A program made the position numbers and the translations under genes. A stretch of 64,000 bases of DNA, taken from Burkholderiaceae bacterium (GTDB lineage: Bacteria > Pseudomonadota > Gammaproteobacteria > Burkholderiales > Burkholderiaceae). Location: the NCBI GenBank assembly GCA_947452535.1, contig CANGCM010000001.1:1-64000 (forward strand), written 5' to 3'. The notes under the pieces are model-generated. The model was not told the DNA's origin. It saw only the letters and a list, made by a program, of their open reading frames with translations, and did not search any database. Below, piece by piece: positions 61,570 through 64,000 of the stretch. Position 1 is the first letter of the stretch. Each line of letters begins with the position of its first letter.

Positions 61570-62506
61570 AGCTCATCAAGCGTTTATAGCGACGCTCAAG
61601 TAGCGCATCTACTTTCATGCCGTCGAAGATCTTAAGAGATTCAGCTAAAGCTTTGCGCATATTCGTCATCATGGCATCGTAATCACGATGGGCTCCACCA
61701 GTAGGCTCAGCAACAATCTTATCTATCAAGCCCAATGTTTTTAAGCGTTGTGCGGTAAGGCCTAATTGCTCAGCAGCTTCAGGCGCCTTCTCAGCAGTTT
61801 TCCATAGAATCGACGCACAGCCTTCCGGTGAAATGACGGAATAGGTAGAGTTTTGTAACATCAATACGACGTCTCCCATGGCAATTGCTAAAGCACCACC
61901 AGATCCGCCTTCACCAATAATGGTGGCGATGATAGGAACTTCTAATTCTGCTTGCACATATAAGTTACGACCAATCGCTTCGGATTGATTACGCTCCTCC
62001 GCATCGATACCTGGGAATGCGCCTGGAGTGTCAACAAAAGTAAAGACCGGTAATTTAAATTTCTCTGCTAAACGCATTAGACGCATAGCCTTGCGGTATC
62101 CCTCTGGACGACTCATGCCGAAGTTTCTTAAGGCACGCTCTTTTGTATCTCGACCTTTTTGATGGCCAATAACCATACAAGGTTGATTATCAAAACGTGC
62201 TAAACCTGCAATGATAGATTGATCATCAGCAAAATTACGATCGCCATGGAGCTCATGAAAGTCGGTAAATAAGGCGCTCACGTAATCTAATGTATAGGGA
62301 CGTTGAGGATGACGCGCCACTTGCGAAACCTGCCAAGGACTTAGATTGGCATAAACGTCCTTGGTCAGCTGCTGACTTTTTTCAGTCAGCGTTTTGATCT
62401 CATCGGAGATATCTACCGATGATTCATCTTGTACAAATTGCAGCTCCTCAATCTTTGACTCTAGTTCAGCGATTGACTGCTCAAAATCCAGGAAAGTCGT
62501 TTTCAT
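61535..62506 (-). CDS. accA: Acetyl-CoA carboxylase carboxyltransferase subunit alpha
   Basis: [59 protein letters not shown]. Confidence 0.97.
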   Translation of the reverse strand: MKTTFLDFEQSIAELESKIEELQFVQDESSVDISDEIKTLTEKSQQLTKDVYANLSPWQVSQVARHPQRPYTLDYVSALFTDFHELHGDRNFADDQSIIAGLARFDNQPCMVIGHQKGRDTKERALRNFGMSRPEGYRKAMRLMRLAEKFKLPVFTFVDTPGAFPGIDAEERNQSEAIGRNLYVQAELEVPIIATIIGEGGSGGALAIAMGDVVLMLQNSTYSVISPEGCASILWKTAEKAPEAAEQLGLTAQRLKTLGLIDKIVAEPTGGAHRDYDAMMTNMRKALAESLKIFDGMKVDALLERRYKRLMSYGKFKEIEAKP

Positions 62507-62515
62507 AGCCTGATT

Positions 62516-63172
62516 TTAATATTCAACGGGGACGGGGTCGATACTTCTCCACATATACCAGGTTGCCACCGTCCGCCAAGGGGCCCAATTAGCGGCTACC
62601 TCACGGGCTTCATGCCTACTGACTGGCTCTCCGCTGAAGTAATTGAGAGAAATAGCCTTAATCAGGCCCACATCATCCAATGGGAGAATATCGGGCCTCA
62701 CCATATTGAATATCAGGAACATTTCTGCAGTCCACCTTCCAATCCCTCTAATTGCACACAATTCCTTGATGATGGCCTCATCTTCCATACCTTTCCATTG
62801 ATTGGCATGCAAACGACCTGAGTCAAAATGCTCAGCTAGATCTCGAATATATTCCACCTTACGACTCGATAAGCCGGCTGCTCGCAATTCTTCTGCTGTT
62901 AATGCAAGAATATTTTTAGGGCTGACCTTCTTTTTGAGAGCCAGAAGCACTTTATTCCAAACCGACTGCGCGGCAGCAACAGAGATTTGTTGCCCAACGA
63001 TCGATCTTGCCAAGGTTGTAAATGCATCACCTCGCGTCATTAAGAAACCAGATCCAAATTTCGGAATGATTTTCTTCAGAATGCGGTCCTGTTTCATGAG
63101 CTCAGTACAAGCTCTGCCCCAATACTCTGGGGCCACTTCTTCAAGAATCGATTGCTCTGTTGCTTTACTCAA
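62516..63172 (-). CDS. DNA-3-methyladenine glycosylase (AlkA-like HhH-GPD)
   Basis: RSIVGQQISVAAA; HhH-GPD LCAIRGIGRWTAEMFLIFNMVRPDILPLDDVGL. Confidence 0.93.
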   Translation of the reverse strand: MSKATEQSILEEVAPEYWGRACTELMKQDRILKKIIPKFGSGFLMTRGDAFTTLARSIVGQQISVAAAQSVWNKVLLALKKKVSPKNILALTAEELRAAGLSSRKVEYIRDLAEHFDSGRLHANQWKGMEDEAIIKELCAIRGIGRWTAEMFLIFNMVRPDILPLDDVGLIKAISLNYFSGEPVSRHEAREVAANWAPWRTVATWYMWRSIDPVPVEY

Positions 63173-63232
63173 AATACATTCTCAATCACTTTATCTTCTT
63201 TATCAATTAGTTTCTAGACTGCACCAATCGAT

Positions 63233-64000
63233 CTAAGTTCTGCGCCATTCCGTAATACCACCTGGCTTATCTTCCAATACTACGCCCTGCTCCAACAATG
63301 CCTTGCGAATTAAGTCCGCTTTAGTAAAGTCTTTTGCCTGCTTAGCCGCCACACGCGCCCTAATCTGCTCCTCAATTTGCTCTGCAGACATACCCACCTC
63401 ACTACTCCGAGAGCCTGCCTGTAAAAATAAGGTTGGGTCACGCTGTAAAAAGTTTAAGGCTCCAGCAAGCTCTTTTAAGGTGGCTGCCAATTGCACCTGT
63501 TTCTCACCCTGCGCACGATTGACTTCGCTTGCTAATTCGAACAATACTGCAATCGCCTCAGGGGTATTGAAGTCATCATTCATGGCATCAGTAAAGCGAT
63601 TGACCCATTCAGAGTCTGGACCAACAGATCCATTACCCAAAGGTATATGAGCTAGAGCAGTGTAGAGGCGAACCAATCCAGAGCGGGCTTCCTCAAGCTG
63701 TGCATCACTATAGTTAATCGGACTGCGATAGTGGGCGCGCAACATAAAGAAGCGCAGTACCTCGGGATCAAAATTCTTTAAAACATCACGGATTAAGAAA
63801 AAATTGCCAAGTGACTTGGACATCTTTTCTTCATTCACCCGAATATGGCCGTTATGCATCCAGTAATTTACAAAAGGCTGATCAATCGCTTTGCGCTCTT
63901 TGCCGTATAAGGCCCCCTCACTTTGAGCAATCTCATTCTCATGATGAGGGAACTGCAAATCAGCGCCACCGCCATGAATATCAAAATGATTGCCCAATAA
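63233..64000 (-). CDS. cysS: Cysteinyl-tRNA synthetase, C-terminal part (truncated by window edge)
   Basis: [36 protein letters not shown]. Confidence 0.95.
   Translation of the reverse strand, partial: LLGNHFDIHGGGADLQFPHHENEIAQSEGALYGKERKAIDQPFVNYWMHNGHIRVNEEKMSKSLGNFFLIRDVLKNFDPEVLRFFMLRAHYRSPINYSDAQLEEARSGLVRLYTALAHIPLGNGSVGPDSEWVNRFTDAMNDDFNTPEAIAVLFELASEVNRAQGEKQVQLAATLKELAGALNFLQRDPTLFLQAGSRSSEVGMSAEQIEEQIRARVAAKQAKDFTKADLIRKALLEQGVVLEDKPGGITEWRRT

Overview
The window looks like a conserved chromosomal segment from a betaproteobacterium. Gene content and order suggest Burkholderiales, probably Polynucleobacter-like; this is inference, no database was searched. It is almost entirely housekeeping: trpF/bactofilin/M23/truA/fimV/asd/leuBDC; gltA-sdhEBADC-gntR-mdh; yaaA; rarA; pabBC; aat-bpt-pyrD; an IclR regulator; pbpG; a phasin; lpdA-aceF-aceE with a divergent PAS-kinase/FixJ-type pair; folD; prlC; xthA; ntrC-ntrB-glnA; lysC; tilS; accA; alkA-like; and partial cysS. 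One tRNA-Ser(GCU) is present. I saw no CRISPR array, IS element or prophage. The accessory parts are (i) a BLUF photoreceptor / small unknown protein / Crp-Fnr regulator / 46-aa membrane peptide cluster at about 44.7-46.7 kb, and (ii) a small-protein cluster at about 56.5-58.5 kb with YqjD/YqjE-like proteins, a zinc-ribbon Smr-like protein and a 59-aa HTH/zinc-knuckle protein missed by the ORF track. The most notable observations are an NtrC whose sigma54-contact loop reads GAFPGA instead of GAFTGA beside a glnA promoter with sigma54/NtrC-like architecture, a perfect 11-bp inverted repeat between aceE and the sensor kinase, a TTGCRAYRCA motif shared upstream of phaP, aceE and sdhC, and a 25-codon leader ORF with a strong SD ending 1 nt before phaP.
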